Positions 34,817-42,950 of a DNA stretch of 64,000 bases are shown piece after piece; position 1 is the first letter of the stretch, and each line of letters begins with the position of its first letter. The notes beneath the pieces are model-generated. The model was not told the DNA's origin. It made no database searches and was given only the letters and a program-made list of their open reading frames with translations. This DNA comes from Bradyrhizobium sp. SZCCT0231 (GTDB taxonomy: Bacteria > Pseudomonadota > Alphaproteobacteria > Rhizobiales > Xanthobacteraceae): assembly GCF_018130245.1 (NCBI RefSeq), contig NZ_JAFCKP010000010.1, positions 147,375-211,374 on the forward strand, written 5' to 3'. A program made the translations under genes and the position numbers.

Positions 34817-35221
34817 GTGTCAGGGCTGGTCTACGTGGGTCCGAATAGTCACGTCAAATCGGGAGCCGTTCTAAACGGCCCTCTAATAGTTGGCCCGGAC
34901 TGCGTCGTTCAATCTGGAGCGAGAATTTTGGGCAGATCATTCATTGGGACAGGATCGCAGCTTCGAGCCGGATCATTCGTTTGTAACAGCATACTCATGA
35001 ACCGCTGTATCATTTCCGAGAACTCCGTTGTGCAGAACTGCATTCTCGGGTCTGATGTGTTGGTTGGAGCAGGGTGCCTCGTGGGAGATGCAGCAGCTCA
35101 AGCGCCAGATCTGGCGGCTTTCGTCGGCGACCAATTGGGTCTTGGGGCTATAATCTGCCCGGGCTCGATTGTGGCTTCATCTGACGAGGTCGCGGCGGGA
35201 TCAGTCGTTGGCGGCTCCTAA
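34817..35221 (+). CDS. Left-handed beta-helix (hexapeptide repeat) protein, short or truncated
   Basis: 134 residues made almost only of hexapeptide repeats (GPLIVGPDCVVQSGARILG, LIVGPDCVVQSG). The frame is open upstream from 34745 with similar-looking sequence but only GTG at 34817 can start it, so the 5' end may be lost. Related proteins are the C-terminal acyltransferase or sugar-nucleotidyltransferase domains of the GlmU/GlgC kind. The base composition is lower in GC than the surroundings. It precedes a larger protein of the same fold by 14 bases and probably belongs with it. Confidence 0.55.
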   Translation: MSGLVYVGPNSHVKSGAVLNGPLIVGPDCVVQSGARILGRSFIGTGSQLRAGSFVCNSILMNRCIISENSVVQNCILGSDVLVGAGCLVGDAAAQAPDLAAFVGDQLGLGAIICPGSIVASSDEVAAGSVVGGS

Positions 35222-35235
35222 GACACCCATTTTCT

Positions 35236-36381
35236 ATGTTTAAAGAGTCAGATGCGCTACAAATGAAGAAGCTTTCGCTCGTCGACAGACTTGAGGTCCT
35301 TGCTGAGAAGGGCGTGGATCTTGTTGATCCCCGCCAAATATTCATCGACGATGAAGTTCAACTGGATCGCATCTTTCCGGGATCTGTACTTTTCCCGGGG
35401 ACCCGTTTGCTCGGGTCTGGAACCGTTGTTGCTCCTGGCGCAAAGCTGGGGACAGAGGGACCAGCAACCGTTGTAAACTCGATCATTGGAGAAGGTGCGG
35501 AAATCGGCAGCGGGTTCGTCACCGATTCGGTGCTTCTTTCCAAGGCTAGAATAGGATCGAATGGGCACATTCGCGGGGGCACTCTTCTAGAAGAGGAAGC
35601 TTCGACTGCTCATGCTGTCGGCCTTAAGCACACGATCCTGACGAGCTTCGTAACTCTGGGGTCGCTCATTAATTGTTGCGACTGCTTTATCTCGGGGGGG
35701 CGCTCAAGGTCCAATCACACGGAAATCGGGAGCGGGTTCATCCATTTCAATTTCACCCCATGGGGAGAAGCCGGTGACAAAGCAACTCCCTCGTTGATTG
35801 GAGACGTTCCTCAAGGGGTTTTTCTCAGGCAGGAGCGAATCTTTATAGGTGGCAACAGTGGGATGGTCGGCCCTAACCGCATAGGCTACGGTACATTCAC
35901 TGTTGCCGGGCAGGTCATACGTTCGGATGTTGGAGCCAGACGAATTCATGCCGAAACGCTGCGCGGTATCGACGGTCCTTGGACCTTCGAAGCAAGACGA
36001 CTCTCTGGTTCAAGAGTCGAACGAAACCTAGAATACGTCGGCCAATTAGCGGCCCTTCGTTGTTGGTATGTTGCGGTACGAAAAGCACGCTTAACTGCCG
36101 AGCAGAGACAGTCTCATTTAGGGATGACAATGGATGCAGCGATTCATCTCATTGATAGTGGTATGGCGGAGCGGTGGTTCAGGCTTGCTCAATTTCTTGG
36201 AGTCAGTACTCTGCCCGCCATGCAGCTCCCCTCCGTTGCATGCCCTTTGGCAATAGAGCCAAGCTCCATGAGTCATGTGGAATGGCTACGGACGCTTTCC
36301 GACGATGCGGTGGGTGCCGGTACAGATTGGCTGCAAACCATCGTGCAAGAGTTTGTTGGAAATAACCAAATCAGGACTTAG
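35236..36381 (+). CDS. GlmU-like left-handed beta-helix protein
   Basis: 381 residues. Residues ~40-260 are hexapeptide repeats of the left-handed beta-helix type (GSVLFPGTRLLGSGTVVAPG, AEIGSGFVTDSVLLSKARIG, GGNSGMVGPNRIGYGTFTVA), with an inserted SGGRSRSNHTEIGSGFIHFN segment resembling GlmU/UDP-sugar pyrophosphorylase C-terminal domains. There is no N-terminal nucleotidyltransferase Rossmann fold. The C-terminal ~110 residues are helical. GC content is clearly below the neighbours, pointing to horizontal origin. Possibly a sugar acyltransferase for polysaccharide precursors; exact reaction unknown. Confidence 0.7.
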   Translation: MFKESDALQMKKLSLVDRLEVLAEKGVDLVDPRQIFIDDEVQLDRIFPGSVLFPGTRLLGSGTVVAPGAKLGTEGPATVVNSIIGEGAEIGSGFVTDSVLLSKARIGSNGHIRGGTLLEEEASTAHAVGLKHTILTSFVTLGSLINCCDCFISGGRSRSNHTEIGSGFIHFNFTPWGEAGDKATPSLIGDVPQGVFLRQERIFIGGNSGMVGPNRIGYGTFTVAGQVIRSDVGARRIHAETLRGIDGPWTFEARRLSGSRVERNLEYVGQLAALRCWYVAVRKARLTAEQRQSHLGMTMDAAIHLIDSGMAERWFRLAQFLGVSTLPAMQLPSVACPLAIEPSSMSHVEWLRTLSDDAVGAGTDWLQTIVQEFVGNNQIRT

Positions 36382-36394
36382 AATGGGTGAACGC

Positions 36395-36563
36395 CCATTT
36401 TGGGGTTTTCAAGCTATTTTACCCCTCCGACCGTGAAGCTGTTGCTCTCCTGACGTCAGCCGCGATAGCCGGTTCAGGCGGTCACATTGTGGGTGGCAAC
36501 AATGGCTTCGGCAACAACGGCGGTGATGGCAGTCCTAACGGGAAAGAGGATCTCGATCGGTAA
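36395..36563 (+). pseudogene. Broken small Gly/Asn-rich exported protein gene
   Basis: One frame reads SSYFTPPTVKLLLS and then stops at 36451; from 36453 the next frame continues TSAAIAGSGGHIVGGNNGFG and NNGGDGSPNGKEDLDR to TAA at 36561. The two halves join into the layout of the small protein at 39124-39630 (AAVTPPMMTLLLS, then SRAIASSGG), so this is likely a frameshifted relative whose 5' end is gone. Confidence 0.55.
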
Positions 36564-36612
36564 GGTCGGCGGTCAGCGCGGGTATTTAGGCCGCCGCAGC
36601 GGGGGCCGGGGC

Positions 36613-36957
36613 TCAGCCGGTCCGGCGGCGCCTTTGGGCGGACGAGCGATCGATCAGCAGATCGTTCAGCTTCTTACCGGCTCGAAGCTGAGCTTTCAGC
36701 CATCGGGGCTGCTTACCGCGACCGGACCAGGTTTCGGACGGATTCTTCGGGTTCTGATATTTCGGCAGCACTGGGGGGTAGGGGCGTCGAGGACGTTCCT
36801 CGTTCTGGGTCGGAGCGGCCGTCCCCTCAATCTTGCGAAGCCGCTCTTCGAGCTTGGCTTTTTCCGCGGTCATCCTGCGACTGAGAACAGTCGTGACCTC
36901 ATCGTAGAGCCGCCACAGCTCGGCTGTGGTCATGGATGCCCAGTCCTCATTCTCCAT
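36613..36957 (-). CDS. H-NS/HvrA-family nucleoid-associated protein
   Basis: 114 residues from an ATG with GGGGACGG upstream. The N-terminal half is a coiled-coil oligomerisation region (ELWRLYDEVTTVLSRRMTAE, EKAKLEERLRKIEG). The C-terminal DNA-binding core is the diagnostic H-NS motif YQNPKNPSETWSGRGKQPRW (~72-91). H-NS-type proteins bind AT-rich DNA and silence foreign or surface genes. This gene sits among several very AT-rich promoters, so local autoregulation or island silencing is plausible. Confidence 0.9.
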   Translation of the reverse strand: MENEDWASMTTAELWRLYDEVTTVLSRRMTAEKAKLEERLRKIEGTAAPTQNEERPRRPYPPVLPKYQNPKNPSETWSGRGKQPRWLKAQLRAGKKLNDLLIDRSSAQRRRRTG

Positions 36958-37078
36958 GGAAGCCGTCCCCAACTACCCCCGAACCCAAACAGGAGGGGGG
37001 ATTATCAGGTCAAACCGGGGTCCGGCAAGCACGATCCACTCGCCGCGGCTGCGCCAGTGTGCAACGTGGTGGTCGGAG

Positions 37079-37264
37079 TTACCGGCTGGGCCTGTGCCTC
37101 CGGACGAGCGGTCGCATCCCAAGCGCCCTCCGCCCGCGGGATCGTCGCCTGGGCGCAAGCAATCGCTGCTCGGCCTTCAACACGCGACTACGCAAGTTCT
37201 GCAATTCAGTGAATTGAACGATGAGAGCCTGATGAGTTTGACGCAAAACAGCCGAAGAATACAT
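37079..37264 (-). CDS. Small coiled-coil protein, paralogue of the one at 39692
   Basis: 61 residues from an ATG with AGGTGG six bases upstream. The segment LRQTHQALIVQFTELQNLRS plus RVLKAEQRL aligns without gaps to LRERLEALVAQLAELEQLRE plus RVGREE in the protein at 39692-39964 (about half identical over 26 positions). The C-terminus is Arg-rich. Function unknown; the shared heptad-like helix suggests a real gene family. Confidence 0.45.
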   Translation of the reverse strand: MYSSAVLRQTHQALIVQFTELQNLRSRVLKAEQRLLAPRRRSRGRRALGMRPLVRRHRPSR

Positions 37265-37878
37265 TTTGACCACCTACTCATTGCCAACGATGCCCCCGTG
37301 ACCGCTCATTGAAGTTGCTGAATTGACGAAAATACAGCTCCAACTTGGGTGACCGGTTTTCATCGGTGCTACACGGGCCGCGATCAGACGCAGCCATTTA
37401 CGCTTGATTACCCAGCTTCGCTTTGATGAATAGTATTACTTTTCCCCCCTTCAGAGGCGAGGCTCTTTGAATGGCCTCGCGTTTGCCGAAACTTCGTCGA
37501 ATGTTAGATTTGAATCGTGAATGTCCCAATATATCGTTCGTAATAATGACGCCAACGAAGTTAATTGGATGTTGACCATAACAACAAGGCCGCCAATCGG
37601 TGCGCCGATGACATTCTATGAGAGAATCTGTAAATCGTATCTATCAGTCGTTGTTCTTTCGTCTGGGAATTTTGCGGCGTTGGTGCACCGCATTCTTACG
37701 GTGCTGCGCCTATCTGCCGCTCAAGTTACGGTGGCGCAGCCATCGACTTTGCCGGGCCGTCCAAGACTTGAGACGGTGCGACGTTAGGGCCGGGTGGACT
37801 GGGTAACCTCGCGCGTTTGAAAAGAAAAATTTGGATTAAGCGGCTGCACGGGGGGTTATTAGCAACAGGCAGGGAAGC
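37265..37878. other. Intergenic stretch, mixed composition, no supported gene
   Basis: Composition drops to moderate AT around 37380-37640 (AATAGTATTACTTTTCCCCC, CAATATATCGTTCGTAATAA). Short frames at 37521 and 37618 have no recognisable features. A hairpin CGAGGC/GCCTCG lies near 37458-37479. Confidence 0.35.
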
Positions 37879-38568
37879 ATGCGCCGCATCAGAATTGTCA
37901 TCGCGGATCGACACCCGATCGTCTTGCAAGGAATCAGGAGCGTTCTTGCGCCGCAGCGCGATTTTACGATCGTTGCGTCCTGCAGCGATGGTGCAAGCTG
38001 CACTGAGGCAATCCGATTTCTTGCGCCGGACGTCGCGCTTGTCGATGCTGCACTGCCCGATGTCCGTCGGCAGCAGATCCTCGCTCTTGCAAACGCTGCA
38101 GGCCCAGGTCCCGCGGTGATCTTCTTCGCCGGTATCGCGGCCGACTGTGAGCTGCAAAGGCTGGCCTTGGACGGCGCCTGCATCGTCCTCTCGAAGGATT
38201 CGGATGCCGAGATGCTGGTCGCAACCCTGCGGAAGGCCGCCCAGGGCCAAGCTGCGGCTTCGCTGAGCACCGGGCAGGTCGACGAGGAACCCCGCGCCGA
38301 CGAGAAGTCCCTGACACAACTGACGGACCGGGAGCGGCAGATCATGCGGCTCGTGTCGGAGGGGCTATCGAACAAGGAGATTGGACGTCGGTTGAACCTT
38401 GCCGACGGTACGATCAAGGTACACCTTCATCATATCTTCCAGAAGCTGGATATCAGCAATCGTACGGTTCTCGCGGCATTGGCGATTTCGCGAAACGAGC
38501 TGCATGCCGCGCCACGTGAGCTGGATCCCCCTGATCTGTTGCCTCAGGATCCGGCGAGCGTGAAATGA
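37879..38568 (+). CDS. NarL/FixJ-type response regulator
   Basis: 229 residues; ATG preceded by CAGGGAAG. The receiver domain (~1-125) has the acidic pair start IRIVIADRHP (Asp10), the phospho-acceptor DVALVDAALP (Asp56) and a conserved lysine in VLSKDSDAEM. The LuxR-type helix-turn-helix (~145-210) is clear: LTDRERQIMRLVSEGLSNKE then IGRRLNLADGTIKVHLHHIF. No partner histidine kinase is adjacent. In this setting it could regulate polysaccharide or surface genes, but that is context only. Confidence 0.9.
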   Translation: MRRIRIVIADRHPIVLQGIRSVLAPQRDFTIVASCSDGASCTEAIRFLAPDVALVDAALPDVRRQQILALANAAGPGPAVIFFAGIAADCELQRLALDGACIVLSKDSDAEMLVATLRKAAQGQAAASLSTGQVDEEPRADEKSLTQLTDRERQIMRLVSEGLSNKEIGRRLNLADGTIKVHLHHIFQKLDISNRTVLAALAISRNELHAAPRELDPPDLLPQDPASVK

Positions 38569-38861
38569 CGAGGGCCTCTGGTTTCTTCCGGAGCGTGCGC
38601 GAGGGCTGGCTGTCGCGGCGCCAGATGCTCAGCCATGTCGCGGCAGGCGCCTTCGGCCTCGGCTAACGTTTGAAAGGGCGAGCCGCCAATCTTGATTGCG
38701 GCTTGGTTTTTGTCGAGCGGACGCCAGCTCGCCAAGTAGCCGGAGCGTCCGTGAAAGCCCGGACCTCGGGGGCTTCCGAAACTGATCACGAACGAGAAGC
38801 CCTCGCTGGTCGCGCTCCAGATCTCCATGTCCCGAACGGACCGATGGAATTGCAGTGGCAT
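38544..38861 (-). CDS. Small conserved-looking hypothetical protein
   Basis: 105 residues, convergent with the response regulator and overlapping its 3' end by 25 bases. A compact fold is suggested by GRSGYLASWRPLDKNQAAIK and GGSPFQTLAEAEGACRDMAE, which resemble small rhizobial hypotheticals I have seen, but I cannot name a family. The start could also be the ATG at 38828. Confidence 0.5.
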   Translation of the reverse strand: MPLQFHRSVRDMEIWSATSEGFSFVISFGSPRGPGFHGRSGYLASWRPLDKNQAAIKIGGSPFQTLAEAEGACRDMAEHLAPRQPALAHAPEETRGPRHFTLAGS

Positions 38862-38879
38862 CGCAATGATCCATTATAG

Positions 38880-39123
38880 CCGAGCCTGCGCTCGATCCTG
38901 TTAAGTTAAATAGAAATTAACCATATTAAATGGCGAGCGCAACCCCGAAATCGCGCGCGAGCGGCGGGGATGCGCCAGAAGTGGAGGGCCGAGCACGGAA
39001 ATTGCCGACGATCTGCCGGCGACGCACGTTCAGCAACGCCGGTCAGATAAAGAAAATTCTTGGTTGAAAGTCCATTTAATATATAATACTGTAAATAAAA
39101 TTTTAAATCGAGGAGAGCGCATC
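38880..39123 (+). promoter_or_regulatory. AT-rich region upstream of the Gly-rich exported protein
   Basis: Two tracts (TTAAGTTAAATAGAAATTAA near 38900 and CATTTAATATATAATACTG with AAATAAAATTTTAAATCG near 39072-39110) repeat the ATTTAAT/ATTAAAT signature. The ribosome site GAGGAGAGCG lies just before the GTG start. Confidence 0.4.
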
Positions 39124-39630
39124 GTGACCCGGGACGGCAACGAAGATGACGACCGGCGGGCGTTTTTGAAAACCTGCGGAAGATTTGCGGCCGTGACACC
39201 CCCCATGATGACCCTGCTTCTATCCACTTCCCTGACCTCAAGAGCCATCGCAAGTTCGGGCGGCCGGCTTGGAGTGACGCAGAACGACCGGGGTCAGTCG
39301 TTCTTCGATGGTGACCGGTCGTCCGCGGCAGGGCCGGGGAGATCCAGCGGCGGGTCATCAGGGGGTGGGGGTGGGGGAGCATCTGGCGGTCGCTCGGCTG
39401 GACCGTCTCGCGCCGGAGGGACATCCGGCGGTGGCGGCGGATCCGGTGGTAGCGGCGGGTCCGCGGGTGGCGGAGGCAGCGCCAAAGGGCCTTTCGCAAC
39501 CGGCGGCGGCTCTGGAATTCCAAGCGCAGATGGTGGGGTCGATTGCGCAGAAGAGGATGAGGAAAAGCGCAAGGCCGAGTGCCCCGGAGCAAACACTCGG
39601 ATCTCGAGCGCAACCGAATCCGGCAGATAG
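39124..39630 (+). CDS. Gly/Ser-rich exported small protein with RRAFLK leader
   Basis: 168 residues from a GTG with GAGGAGAGC upstream. The leader has a Tat-like twin arginine (DDRRAFLKTCGRFAAVTPP) and a short hydrophobic stretch (MMTLLLSTSLTS) ending at SRAIASSGG. The middle (~75-135) is a low-complexity Gly/Ser tract, and the C-terminus has two cysteines (VDCAEEDEEKRKAECPG). A broken relative lies at 36395-36563. Such RRAFLK/TPP leaders recur in small alphaproteobacterial proteins; their role is not known to me. Confidence 0.6.
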   Translation: MTRDGNEDDDRRAFLKTCGRFAAVTPPMMTLLLSTSLTSRAIASSGGRLGVTQNDRGQSFFDGDRSSAAGPGRSSGGSSGGGGGGASGGRSAGPSRAGGTSGGGGGSGGSGGSAGGGGSAKGPFATGGGSGIPSADGGVDCAEEDEEKRKAECPGANTRISSATESGR

Positions 39631-39691
39631 GAGCCTTCTCAGCTCATGCGTGAGCCGGTGGGCCGCCGTACGACTTGGCAGGAGGCGTGTC

Positions 39692-39964
39692 ATGAATACC
39701 CGCGTTCGAGCGGAGAATCCTTGTGCTCTGCTTCGAGAACGTCTCGAAGCGCTGGTCGCCCAGCTTGCGGAACTTGAGCAGCTCAGAGAGCGGGTAGGTC
39801 GAGAGGAGAATTGTCAGCGCAAGCTGCGCAAGGCGGGCGGTCCCCATGGCCGAGCTCGGACCGCGAGCGGTCGTTCCAGCTTCACACCGGCAAAGCTCAT
39901 GCCCGCGCTGGTTGCTCGCAATAAGTCGGGCTGTTGTAGCGAGCATCCGAAGGCGAATGGATGA
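39692..39964 (+). CDS. Small coiled-coil protein
   Basis: 90 residues; ATG preceded by GGAGG at the right distance. An N-terminal leucine-rich helix (LLRERLEALVAQLAELEQLR, then ERVGREEN) is followed by a basic tail. It shares the helix with the minus-strand small protein at 37079-37264. Function unknown. Confidence 0.5.
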   Translation: MNTRVRAENPCALLRERLEALVAQLAELEQLRERVGREENCQRKLRKAGGPHGRARTASGRSSFTPAKLMPALVARNKSGCCSEHPKANG

Positions 39965-40005
39965 CGGGATCGCGAAAGCGAACCGGCTCTACGAGCCTGT
40001 CCCGG

Positions 40006-40779
40006 CTATTCGGCTCCCAGGCGAGCGGGAGGCGCTCCGCGCCGGAGCCCATGAACGAGCCCGACCGCGCCGTGCGAGACGATCCGATCGATTCTGCGGC
40101 TCATGACCTTGTAACACTCGCATGCGACGGCTTCGAGCCGCGGCCGATCAATCTCGAGCTGGCCGCGCCGATTGGATTTCAGCGCTCTTGAGGCCCGCAT
40201 CGTGCTCACGACGTGTGTGACGGTGGTGCGGCGGACGCCCAGCAATTCCGACAATGTTTCCTGGGTCAGCGGCAGGAGATCGCTGCCATTTGCCCGATCG
40301 TGAATGTGGAGCAGCCAGCGCGCGAGGCGGGCTTCGACGGAATGTAGTGCATTGCAGGCGGCCACGTGCTGAAGTTGCATCAACAACGATCTCGTGAAGA
40401 CCTGCACCATGGATGTGATTGCGGGGCTGCGATGTTGCGCTGCCAGGAAATGCGCGGGCGAGATCTGCAGCGCGGCCCCTGAGATGCGAACGACCGCCGT
40501 CGTGGGCGAGCGGGATGCGCCGAGCGCCGACGTCAGACCCACAGCCCCCTCGTGGCCGAGTATCGCCGTGGCAACTGTCTGCCCGTTCGGCAGCTCCATG
40601 ATAGTGGCGATCGCGCCGCTGAGGGGGAAGAGAAGATGTTCGATCCGATCGCCCGATCGGACGAGCACGGAATCGCGTTCGATCACGACTTTCCGCAGAT
40701 GAGGGGCAAGCAAAGCAAAATCTGCCGGCGGTAACGCTGCTAACAACCGATTACCAATCCTGGTCGCGTGGTCCATCAT
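40006..40779 (-). CDS. Crp/Fnr-family transcriptional regulator
   Basis: 257 residues. The cyclic-nucleotide-binding-like beta roll spans ~15-130 (LLFPLSGAIATIMELPNGQT, ILGHEGAVGL), the dimer helix ~135-165, and the winged helix follows (PLTQETLSELLGVRRTTVTH). No N-terminal cysteine cluster of the Fnr kind is present, so it would not sense oxygen through an FeS cluster by itself. It is divergent from the NnrS-like operon and near ubiTUV, so control of low-oxygen or nitrogen-oxide genes is likely. Many homologues have a similar PLTQE-LSELLGV-RTTV recognition helix. Confidence 0.88.
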   Translation of the reverse strand: MMDHATRIGNRLLAALPPADFALLAPHLRKVVIERDSVLVRSGDRIEHLLFPLSGAIATIMELPNGQTVATAILGHEGAVGLTSALGASRSPTTAVVRISGAALQISPAHFLAAQHRSPAITSMVQVFTRSLLMQLQHVAACNALHSVEARLARWLLHIHDRANGSDLLPLTQETLSELLGVRRTTVTHVVSTMRASRALKSNRRGQLEIDRPRLEAVACECYKVMSRRIDRIVSHGAVGLVHGLRRGAPPARLGAE

Positions 40780-41069
40780 GGGATTGGCCCCCCGACGGAT
40801 GCCCGGCGCTCGAACGCATGCCGGTGTCGAGCTGTTCTGCAGACTCCCAGCTCAACAACATGCCAACTGGCTATCACAGATATGGTTCCCATGATGAACG
40901 ATGAGCGTGCCGAGGCCCGACAAGCCGGCATGCGCGAGAACCAGAAGGGTGCGTTGAACTCTGATCGGGGTGAAGTGCGAAAGGCGCCGGTGTTTGCGCC
41001 TCGACAAAGAGGTTGTAACCGCGGCTGCTTACCTTTTTTCGAGCGCTGGCGCGCGATTGCGTGCGGGCG
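40780..41069. other. Intergenic region between the Crp/Fnr gene and the NnrS-like operon
   Basis: No gene supported; a plus-strand frame across it lacks family features. I looked for a TTGAT-N4-ATCAA box and found none convincing. Confidence 0.35.
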
Positions 41070-42431
41070 ATGGGAAGCAAGCCGGTGATCGGAACCAACC
41101 TCTGTAAATGGACCGTCAGCTACTTCGCGCTCGCAGTCGTGTGGCTGCTGCTCGCGGAGATCTTGATGGCTACCGGATTCGGCTTTCCGCATGACGACAT
41201 CGGCGGACCGGACACGCTCGTCATCGTCCATATGGTTTGCGTCGGCTGGTTGAGCACGGTCGTATGCGGCGCGCTGATCCAGTTCGTGCCGGTGCTGGTC
41301 GCAAGGCCGCTCTATGCGGAGCGCTGGACGCTGCCGGCTCTGGCGCTGCTGACGCTTGGGCTGACAGCCTTGCTCGCAGGCTTTCTGGCTCTCGGCGGCC
41401 ATTTCAACGGGCCGCTCTGGCTGCTTCCGGCCGGCGCCGGCCTGCTGATTGCCGGTTTCGCATTGGTCGTTGCCAATCTCGGCATGACGCTCTGGTCGGC
41501 GCGGCCGCTGCCGGCGCCCGCGCGGTTCGTCGCAGTCGGGCTTGCCTGCATCTGTGTCACGGCGGCCTTCGGTGGCATGTTCGCGCTGGTGCTGTCCGGG
41601 ACGGACCTCGGGGCGCAATGGCCGGACCTGTTGGTATCGGGCGTTCCGATCCACGCGATAGCGGGGCTCGGCGGATGGCTGACCTTCACGGCCATGGGCG
41701 TCAGCTATCGCCTGCTTGCGATGTTCATGCTCGCGCCCGATGGCGATGCGAAGCTGGGCCGGCTTGCCTGGCGCGCCGGAGCCGCCGCGCTGGCGGTCGG
41801 CGTCGTCGGTGGCGTGCTTACACTTTGGCGCGCGACCGGACTGAACCTGGTGCTTCTGGTTGCAGGAGCTGCGGCCCTCCTCTCGCTGGTCGCTTATGGC
41901 CGCGACGTGCTCGGCCTGTACAGGACCCGCAAGCGCCGCGCGCTCGAGCTCAACACGCGCATGAGCCTCCTTTCGCTGGGGAGCCTCGCCGCGTTCCCGA
42001 TCCTCGGCGCCGCGTCTGTTGCGACCGGTTCTTTACAGTCGCATGCCGGAGCGCTCGCCTTTCTCGTCGCGTTCGGCTGGCTCACTGGCCTCGTGCTGGC
42101 TAATCTCTACAAGATCGTCCCGTTCCTGACCTGGCTCGAGACCTACGGTCCGGTGATGGGCAGAGCGCCGACGCCGCGCATACAGGATCTCGTCGCCGAA
42201 CGCCGTGCGTCGAAATGGTTCGTCCTGTTCTTTGCCGGGACTTGGGTCGCGACGTTGATGCTGTTGCTCGACGCCGCGCTCGGCTTCCGCATTGCCATCG
42301 CGGTCGTGACGCTTGCGACGCTCGGCCTCGTCGAGGAGCTCGTCAGGGCCAGGCGGCTTGCGGATGTGGCGGAGCCGCTGCGCTTGCCGGCGGGAGCAGC
42401 CGTGCCCCGTCTTCTGGTCTTGCGCAACTGA
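41070..42431 (+). CDS. NnrS-like polytopic membrane protein
   Basis: About 453 residues (ATG at 41070; GTG at 41061 also possible) with around 12 membrane helices. Conserved-looking histidines lie in helices (LVIVHMVCVGWLSTVVCGAL, VSGVPIHAIAGLGGW, SLQSHAGALAFLVAFGWLTG), as in NnrS and related haem-copper-type proteins linked to nitrogen-oxide metabolism. It is followed by DUF2249 and DUF59 genes, forming a small operon next to a Crp/Fnr regulator. Role in nitric-oxide tolerance or denitrification support is inferred from family and context. Confidence 0.7.
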   Translation: MGSKPVIGTNLCKWTVSYFALAVVWLLLAEILMATGFGFPHDDIGGPDTLVIVHMVCVGWLSTVVCGALIQFVPVLVARPLYAERWTLPALALLTLGLTALLAGFLALGGHFNGPLWLLPAGAGLLIAGFALVVANLGMTLWSARPLPAPARFVAVGLACICVTAAFGGMFALVLSGTDLGAQWPDLLVSGVPIHAIAGLGGWLTFTAMGVSYRLLAMFMLAPDGDAKLGRLAWRAGAAALAVGVVGGVLTLWRATGLNLVLLVAGAAALLSLVAYGRDVLGLYRTRKRRALELNTRMSLLSLGSLAAFPILGAASVATGSLQSHAGALAFLVAFGWLTGLVLANLYKIVPFLTWLETYGPVMGRAPTPRIQDLVAERRASKWFVLFFAGTWVATLMLLLDAALGFRIAIAVVTLATLGLVEELVRARRLADVAEPLRLPAGAAVPRLLVLRN

Positions 42432-42443
42432 AAGGAGACTGCA

Positions 42444-42950
42444 ATGACCGAATTCATCGACGTCGACGTCCGGCCCATCTTGCGTGCAGGCGGCGAGCCG
42501 TTCTCGATCATCATGGCCGCGCTCGAGCGGCTGGGGCCAGGGGAAGGCCTGCGGCTCCTTGCCCCCTTCAAGCCGGTTCCTCTGTTTGACGTCATGGCGA
42601 GCAAGGGCTTTGCGCATCACGAGGCCGAGCTCGAAGGCGGCGAATGGGAGATCCGGTTCATGCCGGACGATGGCTCGTTCGCAGCGGCCGAGCCCGCGCC
42701 CGCTGCGATGAGCGACGATTGGCCAGAGCCCGCCGTTCATCTCGACAACCGCGACCTTGATCCGCCGGAGCCGATGGTTCGGATTCTGGCGTCGGTGGAG
42801 CGGCTTGCGCCCGGGCAGACGCTCTCCGCCTTGCTCAGTCGTGAACCGGTCTTCCTGTTTCGGGAGCTGACCAAGCGCGGCCATCAGTGGCGCGGCGGCT
42901 TCACACCGCAAAGGGACGCCTATCAATTGACGGTGAGGGTGCTCGCATGA
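42444..42950 (+). CDS. DUF2249 protein, two tandem domains
   Basis: 168 residues with two copies of the TusA-like DUF2249 fold: DVRPILRAGGEPFSIIMAAL then GEGLRLLAPFKPVPLFDVM, and later PEPMVRILASVERLAPGQTL then LSREPVFLFRELTKRGH. AAAGGAGA precedes the ATG. It overlaps the following DUF59 gene by four bases (ATGA). Such proteins accompany nitrite/nitric-oxide reductase genes; the molecular role is unsettled. Confidence 0.8.
   Translation: MTEFIDVDVRPILRAGGEPFSIIMAALERLGPGEGLRLLAPFKPVPLFDVMASKGFAHHEAELEGGEWEIRFMPDDGSFAAAEPAPAAMSDDWPEPAVHLDNRDLDPPEPMVRILASVERLAPGQTLSALLSREPVFLFRELTKRGHQWRGGFTPQRDAYQLTVRVLA

Noticed and set aside
39294-39596. Proline-rich minus-strand frame opposite the Gly-rich protein
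   Set aside because: Poly-Pro is the antisense of the poly-Gly tract; no ribosome site or signal.
40776-41654. Minus-strand frame (292 codons) over the NnrS-like gene start
   Set aside because: Gln/Arg/His-rich antisense product without any domain.
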